This document shows positions 19,035 through 28,233 of a stretch of DNA of 64,000 nt, piece by piece. A program made the translations under genes and the position numbers. Source of the stretch: Bacteroidales bacterium (GTDB taxonomy: Bacteria > Bacteroidota > Bacteroidia > Bacteroidales > B18-G4). Numbering within the stretch: position 1 is the stretch's first letter; every line of letters begins with the position of its first letter. The stretch lies in NCBI GenBank assembly GCA_018400295.1, contig JAGYMZ010000007.1, positions 18,566-82,565 on the forward strand, in the 5' to 3' direction. A model generated the notes under the pieces. The model was not told the DNA's origin and ran no database searches. It saw only the letters and a program-made list of their open reading frames with translations.

Positions 19035-19358
19035 ATGGACCTGCAGCAAACAAAAAAAGACATTGAAAACAAGATCGTTGAACAGCTAAAAACCGTGTAT
19101 GATCCCGAGATCCCGGTTAACATATACGATCTGGGCATGATCTACGGTATAAAGGTCAGCGATGATCTCCGTGCAGACATCCTGATGACCCTGACCAGTC
19201 CGAACTGTCCCGTTGCCGACTCCCTTCCTGCAGAGGTCCGCGACAAGGTCAATGCCATCGAAGAAGTACGTGACGCCGGTATCGAACTCACGTTTGATCC
19301 GCCATGGGACCAGGAAATGATGTCGGAAGAGGCCAGACTGGAACTTGGATTTATGTAG
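19035..19358 (+). CDS. sufT: SufT-like MIP18/DUF59 protein
   Basis: The protein has 107 residues and is a single DUF59 domain: DPEIPVNIYDLGMIYGI near residue 25, then LTSPNCPVAD with the conserved cysteine, and DPPWDQEMMSEEAR. Family members (SufT in staphylococci, MIP18/CIA2 in eukaryotes, PaaD relatives) help mature Fe-S proteins. Its place at the end of the suf operon, two bases after sufE, supports that role. A weak hairpin (GGAGAA 19367-19372 with TTCTCC 19387-19392) follows the stop but lacks a T run, so I do not call a terminator. Confidence 0.9.
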   Translation: MDLQQTKKDIENKIVEQLKTVYDPEIPVNIYDLGMIYGIKVSDDLRADILMTLTSPNCPVADSLPAEVRDKVNAIEEVRDAGIELTFDPPWDQEMMSEEARLELGFM

Positions 19359-19406
19359 TACCCCCAGGAGAATGAATGAGAAGGATTTCTCCGTTGTAAA
19401 AATTCA

Positions 19407-19414
19407 TACCTTTG
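19407..19414 (+). promoter_or_regulatory. -7 promoter box upstream of dxs
   Basis: TACCTTTG is a perfect TAnnTTTG box between the suf operon and dxs, giving a leader of about 80 bases. No clear -33 TTG at the right distance. Confidence 0.5.
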
Positions 19415-19498
19415 CGGGGCATGACGTGATGGGAATCCGGGCTGCAACGACACGTTATGTAAGATGATCATCATATTTGTGTGTTATTGGATCAAGCC

Positions 19499-21424
19499 AT
19501 GGCAGGGGATAAGCTTTTACATACCATTGAGGGTCCTGATGATCTCAGGAAACTGAAGCCAGGACAACTGCCCCAGTTGTGCGGGGAGATCAGGGAATTC
19601 ATCATAGATGAGATATCCCATAATCCGGGACACCTCGGGGCAAGCCTTGGCGCGGTCGAACTGGCCGTTGCCATCCATTACGTATTTGATACACCATACG
19701 ATAAGCTTATCTGGGACGTGGGGCACCAGGCATATGCCCACAAGATACTTACCGGCCGCAAGGATGCTTTTAATACCAACCGAAAAAAAGGAGGCATCAG
19801 CGGTTTTCCCAGGATGAAAGAAAGTGAATACGATGCCTTTGGCACCGGACATGCTTCCACTTCCATCTCTGCCGCACTGGGCATGGCTGTGGCAGCCAAC
19901 ATGATCGATAATAACGGCAGGCAGCACATAGCCGTTATCGGCGATGGTTCCATGACCGGAGGACTGGCCATGGAAGGTCTTAACAATGCCGGTGTTTCCA
20001 ATTCCAATATCCTGGTGATCCTGAACGATAATGGCATTTCCATTGACAAGAACGTCGGGGCCATACGGGAGTACCTGCTGGGCTTTACTTCCTCCAAAAC
20101 CTATAATAAAATCAAGGATAAGGTATGGCTGTTGCTGGGCGGAGGCACAAAATACGGTAAAAACACCCGTGCGCTGGTCAGGCAATTCGGGAATGCATTG
20201 AAATCAACCCTGCTCGATAAAAGCAATCTTTTCGAAGCCTTCAATTTCCGCTATTTTGGTCCCACCGACGGACACGACGTGGTGCATCTTATCAAGATCC
20301 TGAATGACCTGAAACGCATCCAGGGCCCAAAGCTGCTTCATACCATAACCACCAAGGGCAAAGGATTTAAACAAGCGGAGAAGGAGCAGACCAAATTCCA
20401 TTCGCCGGGCATTTTCGATAAAAAGACGGGTAAGATCATCGAAAACCCTTGTCCGGATAAGCAACCCCCGAAATACCAGACCGTTTTCGGCCGTACCATT
20501 GTAGAACTGGCTGAAAAAAACAAACGTATCGTCGGCATCACACCGGCCATGCCCACCGGTAGCTCGCTGAACATCATGATGAATAAAATCCCGGAACGGG
20601 CATTTGACGTGGGCATAGCCGAACAACACGCCGTGACCTTCTCGGCAGGGCTGGCCGCACACGGCATGATCCCCTTCTGTAATATCTATTCTACTTTTAT
20701 GCAACGGGCTTATGACCAGATCATACACGATGTGGCCCTTCAGAAGCTGCACGTGGTCTTTTGCCTGGACCGCGGCGGACTGGTCGGGGAGGATGGGGCT
20801 ACCCACCACGGGGTGTTCGACCTATCATATTTACGGGGCATCCCTGAGATGACCATCGCCGCTCCCATGAATGAGGAAGAGCTGCGCAACATGATGTACA
20901 CAGCACAAAGGGACGAGATTAAAACCTATGCAATACGCTATCCGCGCGGACGGGGGGTGATGCCCGAATGGACAACACCCTTCCGCTACCTGGAACCGGG
21001 CAAGGGCAGGATCATCAGAGAAGGCAGCGATGCAGCCATCCTCTCCATCGGCCATACAGGAAATTTTGCGGTTAAAGCATCTGCGATCCTGGAAAAAGAA
21101 AACATCCAGGTAGCACATTACGATATGCGTTACCTGAAACCCCTGGACGAGGAACTGCTGCACCATGTTTTCAAAGCGCACAAACGCATCATTACGGTTG
21201 AGGACGGAACCATTGTGGGGGGACTGGGAAGCGCCGTCATTGAATTTATGTCGGATCATGGCTACAAAACCCGTGTACACCGGCTGGGCGTACCGGATAA
21301 ATTTATTGGCCAGGGCTCACAACCCGAATTGTATGCCATGTGCGGGTATGATTCTGAGGGTATCGCCAGGGCTGTGCGTGAAATGATTTTGCAACAAGCT
21401 AAAAATATAACGGGATACAGATAA
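19499..21424 (+). CDS. dxs: 1-deoxy-D-xylulose-5-phosphate synthase
   Basis: The enzyme condenses pyruvate and glyceraldehyde 3-phosphate in the first step of the MEP isoprenoid pathway, with thiamine diphosphate. The ATG at 19499 gives 641 residues; an in-frame GTG at 19481 is an alternative. Motifs: NPGHLGASLGAVEL, WDVGHQAYAHKILTGR, the thiamine-binding GDGSMTGGLAMEGLNNAG, FGPTDGHD, the transketolase segment DVGIAEQHAVTFSAGLA and LDRGGLVGEDGATHHG. The pathway end product feeds the polyprenyl diphosphate synthase encoded at 58.6 kb. thiL at 12-13 kb makes its cofactor. Confidence 0.96.
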   Translation: MAGDKLLHTIEGPDDLRKLKPGQLPQLCGEIREFIIDEISHNPGHLGASLGAVELAVAIHYVFDTPYDKLIWDVGHQAYAHKILTGRKDAFNTNRKKGGISGFPRMKESEYDAFGTGHASTSISAALGMAVAANMIDNNGRQHIAVIGDGSMTGGLAMEGLNNAGVSNSNILVILNDNGISIDKNVGAIREYLLGFTSSKTYNKIKDKVWLLLGGGTKYGKNTRALVRQFGNALKSTLLDKSNLFEAFNFRYFGPTDGHDVVHLIKILNDLKRIQGPKLLHTITTKGKGFKQAEKEQTKFHSPGIFDKKTGKIIENPCPDKQPPKYQTVFGRTIVELAEKNKRIVGITPAMPTGSSLNIMMNKIPERAFDVGIAEQHAVTFSAGLAAHGMIPFCNIYSTFMQRAYDQIIHDVALQKLHVVFCLDRGGLVGEDGATHHGVFDLSYLRGIPEMTIAAPMNEEELRNMMYTAQRDEIKTYAIRYPRGRGVMPEWTTPFRYLEPGKGRIIREGSDAAILSIGHTGNFAVKASAILEKENIQVAHYDMRYLKPLDEELLHHVFKAHKRIITVEDGTIVGGLGSAVIEFMSDHGYKTRVHRLGVPDKFIGQGSQPELYAMCGYDSEGIARAVREMILQQAKNITGYR

Positions 21425-21577
21425 AAGATGTGGGAAATAAGTGGGGTTTAGCGTTGTAAACCAATTACCAACTTCTGAATGGGCATAATGGCGCCAACCA
21501 TAAAACGAAAGCAACTGCATAGGGCAAATCCCACTGGCCATGCACTTGTTCACACCCGCGAAACCGGATCACACCTT

Positions 21578-23533
21578 ATGCACCGGCTGTTATTCATCCT
21601 GCTCTTCCTCCCAGCCCTCCTCTTCAGTCAACAACCGGAAACAAAACCGCCCCCTTTTCAGATCGAAAGTCCTTCCATCATAATCCGCAACATACAAGTA
21701 CATTATGGGTTTGAAGTCAGCGAAAGCTATCCGGAAGATAATTTCCTGGACACTACCTTACAGGTCCGGGTTAACAATGAGATAATGGATGTTGAGATCT
21801 TCAACCGGAAAGGAAGCATTCCCGTTACTTTTGACAAGTCAGAAAACCTGGAGATCTGCTGGAACGGCCATTGTTTCACCAGCCATGCCACCCCCATACC
21901 GCTGTGGATGTCGGTCTTGCCCCCGCTCATCGCCATTCTGTTCGCATTGTTATTCCGGGAAGTGTTTTCTGCACTTTTTATCGGGCTGCTGACAGGCACA
22001 ACCATAATATCCTGGTACCAGGGACATGTCCTTTTTGTGGCTGTTTTCAAAGGTATTTTTTTACTTATAGACACCTACATCATCGAGTCCCTGAATAACA
22101 CAGACCATTTGTCCATCATCGTCTTCTCCATGCTCATCGGCGCCATGGTGAACGTGATCACACGCAACGGGGGGATGAAAGGAGTGGTCAACATCCTGGC
22201 CCGGCATGCAAAAAATTCAAGGTCCGGGCAATTTATAACCTGGCTCATGGGTATCCTGATCTTTTTCGACGATTATGCCAATACACTGGTGGTAGGAAAT
22301 ACCATGAGGCCCATGACGGACCGGCTCAGGATAAGCCGGGAAAAGCTCGCGTACCTGGTCGATTCCACGGCTGCACCCATTGCCTCCATTGCATTTGTTA
22401 CCACATGGATCGGTGCCGAGCTGAGCTATATCCAGGACGGGATCAATACCCTCGGATTGAACCAGACCGCTTATTCCGTCTTCTTCAGTTCCCTGCAATA
22501 CTCTTTCTACCCGGTCCTTGCACTGATGTTTATACTGATCCTGGTTTTCACCGGATCCGATTTCGGACCCATGCGAAAAGCAGAGATGCGTGCAAGAGAA
22601 GGGAAAGGGGAAGTCATCACCACGGACGGCGGGAACAGTTTTTCAAACGAACTGAATGAGACGGAGATCCGGCCCCGTTGGTACAATGCTGTGATCCCGG
22701 TGCTGATCATTATTCTGGGCACCCTTGCCGGCCTGCTTTACACCGGATGGGATGCCGCCATCTGGCAGGATCCTTCCCTGGCCTTTACGAAAAAGCTCTC
22801 CATGACCATTGGGCAATCAAACGCATACAAGTCCCTGCTCTGGTCTTCCCTGGGTGGTGTTCTGACCGCCCTGCTCCTCACACTATCACAGCGCCTGCTC
22901 AGCCTGAAGGATAGCCTCGACAGCCTGATCAACGGCTTCCGGACCATGCTGACCGCTATTGTCATCCTGATCATGGCCTGGTCCATCGCTTTGGTGACCC
23001 AGCATATGCACACTGCCAGCTTCATTTCGGAGGTCATGCTCAGGATAGCCCTGTCGCCTTACCTGGTGCCTGCCATAACGTTTGTTCTGGCAGCGCTGGT
23101 AGCTTTCTCCACCGGGTCTTCCTGGGGCACCATGGCCATTCTCTATCCGCTGATCCTCCCATCCTCATGGCTGATCGCACAGGATTCCGGGCTGGACCAT
23201 GGCACTTCGCTTTCCATATTTTACAACGTGGTTTCCTGCGTTCTGGCCGGGTCGGTGCTGGGCGACCATTGTTCCCCCATATCCGACACCACCATTTTAA
23301 GCTCCCTGGCCAGCTCCTGCAACCACATCGAACATGTCAGGACCCAGCTTCCCTATGCCCTGACCGTCGGCATCGTGGCCATTGCAGCCGGCACCATCCC
23401 CTCGGCCTACGGCGTTTCGTCCTACATCCTCTTCCCGGTAAGCCTGGTTATTTTGATTTTGCTGGTAAGGGTTTTCGGAAGGAAGGTATCCTTGTTTACA
23501 CTGGATAAACCATCTGAGAACAATCAGGAATGA
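21578..23533 (+). CDS. NhaC-type Na+/H+ antiporter with N-terminal periplasmic domain
   Basis: The ATG at 21578 opens on a signal peptide (MHRLLFILLFLPALLFSQQ); the frame extends to 21479 but that part is unlike a signal. Residues about 20-105 form a soluble, likely periplasmic beta domain (IIIRNIQVHYGFEV, then NLEICWNGHCF). A polytopic NhaC-family permease follows with about 11 hydrophobic helices; it includes FFDDYANTLVVGNTMRPMTD, DSTAAPIASIAFVTTWIGAE, STGSSWGTMAILYPL and LGDHCSPISDTTILSS. It would exchange Na+ for protons or carry an organic acid. The N-terminal domain is not part of standard NhaC. 651 residues. Confidence 0.85.
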   Translation: MHRLLFILLFLPALLFSQQPETKPPPFQIESPSIIIRNIQVHYGFEVSESYPEDNFLDTTLQVRVNNEIMDVEIFNRKGSIPVTFDKSENLEICWNGHCFTSHATPIPLWMSVLPPLIAILFALLFREVFSALFIGLLTGTTIISWYQGHVLFVAVFKGIFLLIDTYIIESLNNTDHLSIIVFSMLIGAMVNVITRNGGMKGVVNILARHAKNSRSGQFITWLMGILIFFDDYANTLVVGNTMRPMTDRLRISREKLAYLVDSTAAPIASIAFVTTWIGAELSYIQDGINTLGLNQTAYSVFFSSLQYSFYPVLALMFILILVFTGSDFGPMRKAEMRAREGKGEVITTDGGNSFSNELNETEIRPRWYNAVIPVLIIILGTLAGLLYTGWDAAIWQDPSLAFTKKLSMTIGQSNAYKSLLWSSLGGVLTALLLTLSQRLLSLKDSLDSLINGFRTMLTAIVILIMAWSIALVTQHMHTASFISEVMLRIALSPYLVPAITFVLAALVAFSTGSSWGTMAILYPLILPSSWLIAQDSGLDHGTSLSIFYNVVSCVLAGSVLGDHCSPISDTTILSSLASSCNHIEHVRTQLPYALTVGIVAIAAGTIPSAYGVSSYILFPVSLVILILLVRVFGRKVSLFTLDKPSENNQE

Positions 23534-23581
23534 TCCCCATCAAATCAATTTTCCCTATCTTGGTCCTTTAAAACCACCACT

Positions 23582-24376
23582 ATGGGAACCATCGAAGTCG
23601 TTGCGCTGATCCTGGCCGGTTTGATGGTCGGGTTCATCAATACCCTGGCCGGGGGCGGGTCCATCATATCCCTGTCCCTGCTGATGGTCCTGGGCCTGCC
23701 ACCCAATGTGGCCAACGGGACCAACCGCATTGCCATCATCATACAGAACATCATGGCCACGGCCAGTTTCCGCCAGCAAAAGGTACTGGTAATGCCCAAA
23801 AGCCTGTACCTGGGCATACCCGCAGTGGTGGGATCGGTTGCCGGAGCCCTGATAGCGGTGGAACTGAGCGAGGACTTGCTCCGGAGCGCCATGGGTGTGA
23901 TCATGCTTTTCATGCTGGTCTTCATCCTGTACAACCCGAAAAAATGGCTGAATGAAGATCAGGCAGGAAGCGCGCGGGGAATTTCCCTCAAACAAGTCGT
24001 TATTTTCTTTTTTATCGGTATGTATGGAGGATTCATCCAGGTGGGCGTAGGATACCTCTTGCTGGCCGCCCTGGTGGTCGGGGCCGGCTTCGACCTGGTG
24101 AAGTCCAACGCAGCTAAAGTACTGGTGATCCTGATGTACCTCCCCTTCTCGCTGGTCGTTTTTCTTCTGAACGATGATGTGAACTGGTCCTACGGACTGG
24201 TCATGACCATCGGGAACGTAACGGGGGCCTTTATTGCCTCACGCCTGGCGGTTAAAAAAGGGACCGCTTTTATCCGGTATGTCATCATTGCAGTGATCCT
24301 GTTAACTGCCGGGCATTTGTTCGGATTGTATGATTTTCAGGCATTGTTTGACCAATGGATCAGCAGGCCGGGATAA
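23582..24376 (+). CDS. TauE/SafE family membrane permease
   Basis: The protein has 264 residues in about eight transmembrane helices. The two halves each start with the family signature: GLMVGFINTLAGGGSIISL with LPPNVANGTNRI near the N-terminus, and GMYGGFIQVGVGYLLL with DLVKSNAAKV in the second half. TauE/SafE proteins export sulfite, sulfoacetate or related anions; the substrate cannot be read from sequence. A near-consensus box TATCTTGG lies at 23556-23563, about 20 bases upstream, so the gene may have its own promoter though it follows the antiporter by 48 bases. Confidence 0.88.
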   Translation: MGTIEVVALILAGLMVGFINTLAGGGSIISLSLLMVLGLPPNVANGTNRIAIIIQNIMATASFRQQKVLVMPKSLYLGIPAVVGSVAGALIAVELSEDLLRSAMGVIMLFMLVFILYNPKKWLNEDQAGSARGISLKQVVIFFFIGMYGGFIQVGVGYLLLAALVVGAGFDLVKSNAAKVLVILMYLPFSLVVFLLNDDVNWSYGLVMTIGNVTGAFIASRLAVKKGTAFIRYVIIAVILLTAGHLFGLYDFQALFDQWISRPG

Positions 24377-24455
24377 TAGACAAAAGAGTGCGGGGATGGC
24401 AGGGCCGTGCATCAATGAATACCATATTGACAGAAACATTTTAATAAATTTTCCT

Positions 24456-25463
24456 ATGAGACAGTTCTTTTTCTTTGTTTTCCTTCTGTTTTTGATTTCC
24501 TGTGAGCAGGGTGCAAAAAAGGATACCAACGCAGCCAGCAGACCGGAGTATGTATTGCTCATCCACGGTGGTGCCGGTTATGGCACCAGGGCGGACATGA
24601 GCCCGGAACGTGAAAAAGCCTACCACGATATCCTGGAGTGCGTGCTGGATACGGGATCCGCCATACTGTCACGTGGAGGCAGCAGTCTGGACGCGGTAGA
24701 AGCCGCCATCCGCATCATGGAAAACTCGCCCATGTTCAATGCAGGCAAAGGAGCGGTTTTTACTGAACAAGGCTGCAATGAACTGGATGCCTCCATCATG
24801 GACGGCCGCGACCTCAATGCCGGGGCCGTTGCCGGTGTCCGGAGCATCCGAAACCCGATCTCAGCGGCCCGCGAGGTAATGACCGGATCCAAACATGTGC
24901 TGCTGATCGGCGAGGGGGCGGAAAAATTTGCCGCAGCACAGGGCATAGAAATGGTGGATCCCTCCTATTTCTACACCGAACGCAGGTGGAGGTCCCTGCA
25001 ACGCATCCGGAAAAAACAGGAAGAAAGCTACCGGGAAAAAAGCGGAAAGTTCAGCACAGTGGGTGCCGTAGCTCTTGACCAGCAAGGGAACCTGGCTGCG
25101 GGGACATCCACCGGAGGCATGACCAATAAAATGGCCGGCCGTGTGGGAGATTCCCCGGTGATCGGCGCAGGTACCTATGCCGATAATGAAACCTGCGCGG
25201 TGTCCGCCACCGGACATGGCGAGTACTTCATCCGCCATGTGGTGGCATACGACATCAGTGCATTGATGAAATATAAGGGGTGGGGACTGGAAAAAGCCGC
25301 AAACCATGTCATCAACAAAAAGCTTAAAAGCCGGAAAGCCGGCGGGGGCGTGATCGCATTGGACAACAACGGCATGATGGCAGCTACGTTCAATACCACC
25401 AGTATGATCCGTGCCTGGGTGACTTCCGATGGAGAAAAAAAGATTTTCCTGTATGAGGAATAA
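24456..25463 (+). CDS. Isoaspartyl peptidase/L-asparaginase (Ntn-hydrolase), lipoprotein
   Basis: The ATG at 24456 gives 335 residues and a lipoprotein signal (LFLISC, Cys16). The fold is that of type 2 asparaginases, which self-cleave to expose an N-terminal Thr: the candidate is Thr201 in STVGAVALD. LLIHGGAGYGTRADMSPE, GKGAVFTEQGCNELDASIMDG, AGTSTGGMTNKMAGRVGDSP, ATGHGEYFIR and GGGVIALD are family segments. It would hydrolyse isoaspartyl peptides or asparagine in the periplasm or at the outer membrane, releasing amino acids for peptide use. Confidence 0.9.
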   Translation: MRQFFFFVFLLFLISCEQGAKKDTNAASRPEYVLLIHGGAGYGTRADMSPEREKAYHDILECVLDTGSAILSRGGSSLDAVEAAIRIMENSPMFNAGKGAVFTEQGCNELDASIMDGRDLNAGAVAGVRSIRNPISAAREVMTGSKHVLLIGEGAEKFAAAQGIEMVDPSYFYTERRWRSLQRIRKKQEESYREKSGKFSTVGAVALDQQGNLAAGTSTGGMTNKMAGRVGDSPVIGAGTYADNETCAVSATGHGEYFIRHVVAYDISALMKYKGWGLEKAANHVINKKLKSRKAGGGVIALDNNGMMAATFNTTSMIRAWVTSDGEKKIFLYEE

Positions 25464-25468
25464 ATAGC

Positions 25469-25987
25469 CTATTGATTCTCATAAGCTTCTGTTTCATCGC
25501 TGAAATATTCCAGCTGTACCCCGGCATCCAGGAATAGCTTTTCGGATTCCTCCCCGGCATGGTACTTCTTTTCGCATACCACCCGCTCAATGCCGCAGTT
25601 AATGATCAGCATAGCACAGGTACGGCAGGGGGTCATTTTACAATACAGGGTCGACTTATCCAGGGCTATTCCGCGCCGGGCCGCCTGGCATATGGCATTT
25701 TGTTCGGCATGGACCGTGCGGACACAATGCTGGGTTACCTTGCCATCATCGTGGTATACTTTCTTCAGGAGGTGCCCTACATCATCGCAATGAGGAAGTC
25801 CGCGGGGAGATCCGACATATCCCGTCACCAGCACATGCTTGTCCCTGACGATCACACAACCGCTACGTCCACGGTCACATGTGGCCCTTTTTGCCGCAGC
25901 ACTGGCAAGTTCCATAAAATATTCATCCCAGGTTGGCCGGACATGGCCGGTGCTTTTTTGCTGTACCTTCTTTTTCCTGTCCTTCAT
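25469..25987 (-). CDS. dCMP deaminase family protein
   Basis: The protein has 172 residues in the cytidine/deoxycytidylate deaminase fold. It shows RPTWDEYFMELA at the N-terminus (typical of ComEB-type dCMP deaminases), RSGCVIV, the second metal-type segment GLPHCDDVGH, the catalytic HAEQNAI and the zinc ligands TPCRTC. It would convert dCMP to dUMP for dTMP synthesis. It converges with the asparaginase gene (five bases apart) and follows a small P-loop kinase gene by seven bases, suggesting a nucleotide-metabolism pair. Confidence 0.87.
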   Translation of the reverse strand: MKDRKKKVQQKSTGHVRPTWDEYFMELASAAAKRATCDRGRSGCVIVRDKHVLVTGYVGSPRGLPHCDDVGHLLKKVYHDDGKVTQHCVRTVHAEQNAICQAARRGIALDKSTLYCKMTPCRTCAMLIINCGIERVVCEKKYHAGEESEKLFLDAGVQLEYFSDETEAYENQ

Positions 25988-25994
25988 AATGCAA

Positions 25995-26549
25995 TTACAT
26001 GATTTTGTTCATGAGCTTTTCCACCTTCCGGTACAAGTCTTCCCTGCTTCCATTGTTTTTTATCAAATGATCAGCCCTTTTTATGCATTCCGAGATATTT
26101 TGCTTATGCTCATCCGTGTTTTGCATTTCCCTCTGCTCATTTTTCAGGAATTTGCTGTAGGAAATGTGGTCCGTTTCGCTGTTCCTTTCTTTGATTCTCA
26201 AATACCTTATTTCAGGATCGGCGTCAACGGCGATCAGCACAAAGCCCGGGTTTTTTCTAAGGGATTTAATCTCTCCCACACTCCGGATACTTTCAATAAC
26301 ACAGTTCTTACCGGAAACCACAGCCTTTTCATACAACTGGTCTGTAATATAAGAAGAGCCATATTCCTTTCTCAGCGAATTGGCCACCTCTACCATGGAG
26401 TCACGGTCCAGAGGCATTCCCGCGGCACGGACCTTTTCCAGTAAATACGACCGTACAGAATAATGAATAAAATCCTTTTCCCGGATCAAATAATCCACAA
26501 TGGTGCCTTTGCCTGCACCCAGGGTTCCGGTGATACCGATGATGATCAT
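25995..26549 (-). CDS. Small P-loop nucleotide kinase (dephospho-CoA kinase/dNMP kinase-like)
   Basis: The protein has 184 residues with an N-terminal Walker A GTLGAGKGT (residues 8-16), a CVIESIRSVGEI segment that resembles the substrate-side Walker B region of nucleotide kinases, and a lid-like RIKERNSETD. It resembles the AAA_18/dephospho-CoA-kinase-like group often left as hypothetical. The adjacent dCMP deaminase suggests the substrate is a nucleoside monophosphate, but this is inference only. Confidence 0.7.
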   Translation of the reverse strand: MIIIGITGTLGAGKGTIVDYLIREKDFIHYSVRSYLLEKVRAAGMPLDRDSMVEVANSLRKEYGSSYITDQLYEKAVVSGKNCVIESIRSVGEIKSLRKNPGFVLIAVDADPEIRYLRIKERNSETDHISYSKFLKNEQREMQNTDEHKQNISECIKRADHLIKNNGSREDLYRKVEKLMNKIM

Positions 26550-26578
26550 GGGCTGTATTTTACGTTAAACCATGAATA

Positions 26579-27595
26579 CTATGATATGCAATCCCTATCC
26601 AGCACCTGCCGGCCACATTTCATGCATTTCCCGTCCTTGTCAAGCCCCGGTTTGCTGGTGGAATATCCGGTCCGCCGTATGACCAGGTTGCCACAGGAAG
26701 GACAACGGGTATTCTGTCCGTTCTTTGTCCAGGTATTTCCAATAAAAACATAATCAAGATGTTTTGATGCCATACCGGCAAGCCTTTCCAGGGTCGAAGC
26801 CGGAGTGGAGGGATGCGAGAGCTTGTACGTAGGAAAATATTTCGACAGGTGCAGTACCGTCTCCTTTCCCAGATTTTTGGCTATCCACCGGACCATATTT
26901 TCAAACGTCTCATCATCATCATTTTCACCCGGTATGATCAGGTTGGTGATCTCCAGATGCTTCCCGGCTTTCCGGATCCTTTTCAGGGTGTCAAGGACAG
27001 GGTCCAGGGTTGAATGGGTCAGTTTCTTATAGAACCGGTCGGTAAAAGCCTTGAGGTCCACACCAAAGGCATCCATGTATGGAAAGATGTCTTCCAGAGG
27101 TTCCGGGGAAATATACCCGTTGGTCACCATGACATTTTTCAGGCCCTTTTGACTGGCCAGACGGGCGATATCGTACATAAACTCGTACCATACGGCAGGT
27201 TCATTGTAGGTATAGGCAATGCCAAGGTTGTCAGGATCCCTGGAGGCAAAGGAAAGAATATCCGCCGGACTGTAATCGTGTAAATGCGGATATTCATCCA
27301 CCCCGGTCTGGCTGATCTCATAATTCTGACAAAACAAGCATTGCAGGTTGCACCCAACACTGCCTGCAGATAAAATATTCCTTCCCGGGAAAAAATGATA
27401 CAACGGCTTCTTTTCTATGGGATCCATGCTCATGGAACATACCTTGCCGTAATTCGCGGAATAAAGGATGCCCCCGTGGTTTGTCCTTACACGGCAAATT
27501 CCCGACTTGCCTTCCCTGACCGTACAATGATGGGGACACAGATGGCATATTGCCTCTGAATTTTTTCCCTGTTCAACATACGCAGCCTTCTTCAT
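26579..27595 (-). CDS. amrS: AmrS-type radical SAM enzyme (AmmeMemoRadiSam system)
   Basis: The protein has 338 residues. The N-terminal domain has a zinc-like CHLCPHHC with CRVR. The radical SAM cluster motif is Cys82-x3-Cys86-x2-Cys89 (GCNLQCLFCQNYEIS). A C-terminal zinc ribbon (RCPSCGN, then KCMKCGRQ) completes the architecture of AmrS, which in other genomes sits with a Memo-like AmrB and an AMMECR1-like AmrA. Neither partner is in this window. The reaction of the system is not established. The neighbours are a small kinase gene and a LOG-family gene on the same strand. Confidence 0.85.
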   Translation of the reverse strand: MKKAAYVEQGKNSEAICHLCPHHCTVREGKSGICRVRTNHGGILYSANYGKVCSMSMDPIEKKPLYHFFPGRNILSAGSVGCNLQCLFCQNYEISQTGVDEYPHLHDYSPADILSFASRDPDNLGIAYTYNEPAVWYEFMYDIARLASQKGLKNVMVTNGYISPEPLEDIFPYMDAFGVDLKAFTDRFYKKLTHSTLDPVLDTLKRIRKAGKHLEITNLIIPGENDDDETFENMVRWIAKNLGKETVLHLSKYFPTYKLSHPSTPASTLERLAGMASKHLDYVFIGNTWTKNGQNTRCPSCGNLVIRRTGYSTSKPGLDKDGKCMKCGRQVLDRDCIS

Positions 27596-27613
27596 GATCC
27601 CCTCCGTTTTATG

Positions 27614-28204
27614 TTAAAATCCTAATTTTTTCAAGCGTTCCACCCACTCCTGCGGATCACTGAACCGAAACTCCCTGAGCTTTTTCAGCAACAAAACCGG
27701 GTGCTTTTCCACAACCAGGTTCTTCCTGTGTTCTTCCCTCAGAAATTTCTCTTCCAGGGCATGGTCGAGAAAGGCAACCAGATGATCGAAAAACCCGTCT
27801 ATGTTAAATATTCCAAGCGGTTTTTTCATCAGGCCAAGCTGGTTCCAGCTCATCATTTCGAAAAGCTCATCCATGGTCCCCACGCCTCCGGGCAGAATAA
27901 CAAATGCATCGGACAACCGGGCCATGGTTTGTTTGCGTTCCGACATGGTATCCACGATATACATTTTGGTAATGCCATTATGGGCAATTTCCCTGTCGAT
28001 AAGATTCCCCGGCATGACCCCGTATACCTTACCGCCTTTTTCAAGGAGCTCATCCGCCAATACTTTCATAAGCCCTATATTGGCACCGCCATAAATGAGG
28101 TTCAGGTTTTCCTCTGCCAAAGCCTGTGCAAAAGACAGGGCCAGCTCACTATAAACATCTTTAACCCCCCTGGAAGACCCGCAAAACACACATACATTCT
28201 TCAT
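27614..28204 (-). CDS. LOG-family (TIGR00730) nucleotide phosphoribohydrolase
   Basis: The ATG at 28204 gives 196 residues with the family start MKNVCVFCGSS. The Rossmann-like fold carries LIYGGANIGLMK and the catalytic PGGVGTMDELFE motif, with Arg/Lys in MSERKQTM. Characterised members cleave AMP-type cytokinin nucleotides or other nucleoside monophosphates to base and ribose 5-phosphate. In bacteria the physiological substrate is usually unknown. It is divergently transcribed from manA across a shared palindromic promoter. Confidence 0.9.
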   Translation of the reverse strand: MKNVCVFCGSSRGVKDVYSELALSFAQALAEENLNLIYGGANIGLMKVLADELLEKGGKVYGVMPGNLIDREIAHNGITKMYIVDTMSERKQTMARLSDAFVILPGGVGTMDELFEMMSWNQLGLMKKPLGIFNIDGFFDHLVAFLDHALEEKFLREEHRKNLVVEKHPVLLLKKLREFRFSDPQEWVERLKKLGF

Positions 28205-28233
28205 GCCATCCAAAATTCCGAAATAAAAAATAA

